DNA from: Pseudomonadota bacterium
GTDB taxonomy: Bacteria > Desulfobacterota > BSN033 > WVXP01 > G020346125
Assembly: GCA_030672465.1 (NCBI GenBank)
Contig: DAOVGJ010000109.1
Location: forward strand, 1-5,854
Length of the DNA stretch: 5,854 nt
Reading direction: 5' to 3'
Shown here: positions 5,390 through 5,854 of the stretch, piece by piece
How positions within the stretch are numbered: the stretch's first letter is position 1
How the letters are laid out: every line of letters starts with the position of its first letter
Notes under the pieces: model-generated
Seen by the model: only the letters and a program-made list of their open reading frames with translations
Database searches by the model: none
What the model was told of the DNA's origin: nothing
Made by a program: the position numbers and the translations under genes

Positions 5390-5854
5390 TTAAGCTCTTT
5401 CATACTGCCTCACGCCCTCCACGTAGAGGTCGTTCCCCCATATATCGTTCACTACGATAGCAGGAAAATCCTCCACTTCCAGCCTTCTGATCGCCTCCGG
5501 CCCCAGATCCTCATAGGCGATGATTTCTGATTTTTTGATTCGCCGTGCGATCAAGGCCGCGGCACCACCCACCGCCGCCATATAGATGGCCTTAAACCTC
5601 CTCATCGCATCGATAACCTCCTGGGAACGCATCCCCTTTCCGATCATCCCCTTCAACCCCTTCTCCATCAATTTTAGGGCATAGGGATCCATGCGATAGC
5701 TGGTAGTAGGACCCGCTGATCCAATGGGTTTACCAGGCCTGGCGGGAGTTGGTCCGACGTAGTAGATGATCTGCCCCCTGATGTCAAAGGGGAGCTCTTC
5801 CCCCCTATCTATGAGGTCGACCAACCTCTTGTGGGCTGCATCCCTTCCCGTATA
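5390..5854 (-). CDS. fumB: Class I fumarase / tartrate dehydratase beta subunit, 5' end cut by window edge
   Basis: C-terminal 154 residues of the beta subunit of an Fe-S hydro-lyase of the two-subunit type, which interconverts fumarate and malate (or dehydrates L-tartrate) together with an alpha subunit holding the [4Fe-4S] cluster. Visible family features: TGRDAAHKRL at the very start of the visible part, GPTPARPGKPIGSAGPTTSYRM, MIGKGM, the AVGGAAALIA stretch, and the ending with EDFPAIVVNDIWGNDLY. The family is usually about 180-190 residues, so roughly 30 are missing beyond the right edge. The alpha subunit is expected just upstream, outside the window. Fumarase is more likely than tartrate dehydratase for an anaerobe's central metabolism, but the beta sequence alone does not settle it. 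The symbol denotes the beta subunit of the two-gene enzyme, not E. coli FumB. The 154-base gap suggests the hdr genes may be separately transcribed. Confidence 0.92.
   Translation of the reverse strand, partial: YTGRDAAHKRLVDLIDRGEELPFDIRGQIIYYVGPTPARPGKPIGSAGPTTSYRMDPYALKLMEKGLKGMIGKGMRSQEVIDAMRRFKAIYMAAVGGAAALIARRIKKSEIIAYEDLGPEAIRRLEVEDFPAIVVNDIWGNDLYVEGVRQYERA

Overview
The window holds one strand of genes, all reading right to left (minus strand), for an anaerobe's cytoplasmic heterodisulfide-reductase-like (Hdr) flavin/iron-sulfur complex. In transcription order: the 3' part of a two-subunit class I fumarase/tartrate-dehydratase beta subunit (5854-5390), hdrC (5235-4822), hdrB (4785-3916), a shortened hdrA (3908-2208), a 269-base repeat-filled gap, and a second, longer hdrA (1938 to beyond base 1). 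Every assignment comes from reading the translations and cysteine motifs; no database search was possible.

Organism: soluble HdrABC modules, a two-subunit Fe-S fumarase and Shine-Dalgarno sites before each hdr start fit a strictly anaerobic bacterium, for example a sulfate reducer or syntroph of the Desulfobacterota type. A methanogenic or methanotrophic archaeon is not excluded by the genes alone. No rRNA, tRNA, transposase, CRISPR array or integrase is visible.

How the genes fit together: in the known family, HdrC ([4Fe-4S] electron carrier) and HdrB (two noncubane [4Fe-4S] clusters that act on disulfides) receive electrons from the flavin-bifurcating HdrA. Here a single HdrC/HdrB pair is followed by two different HdrA proteins. 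The first (566 aa) has a strongly diverged N-terminal domain and ends exactly where the C-terminal ferredoxin domain should begin. The second (at least 646 aa) keeps both of those parts but has Asp in place of one family cysteine in the flavin domain. This suggests an asymmetric HdrA-HdrA' pair, reminiscent of QmoA/QmoB. No MvhD, FlxABCD, hydrogenase or formate dehydrogenase gene is inside the window, so the electron donor is unknown.

The 1939-2207 gap is the most unusual DNA. It is tiled by degenerate 6- and 7-base units (TCCGTG/TCCGTNN), an inner run of GNCATTT heptads, and an imperfect 29-base inverted repeat whose one arm abuts the ribosome binding site of the second hdrA.
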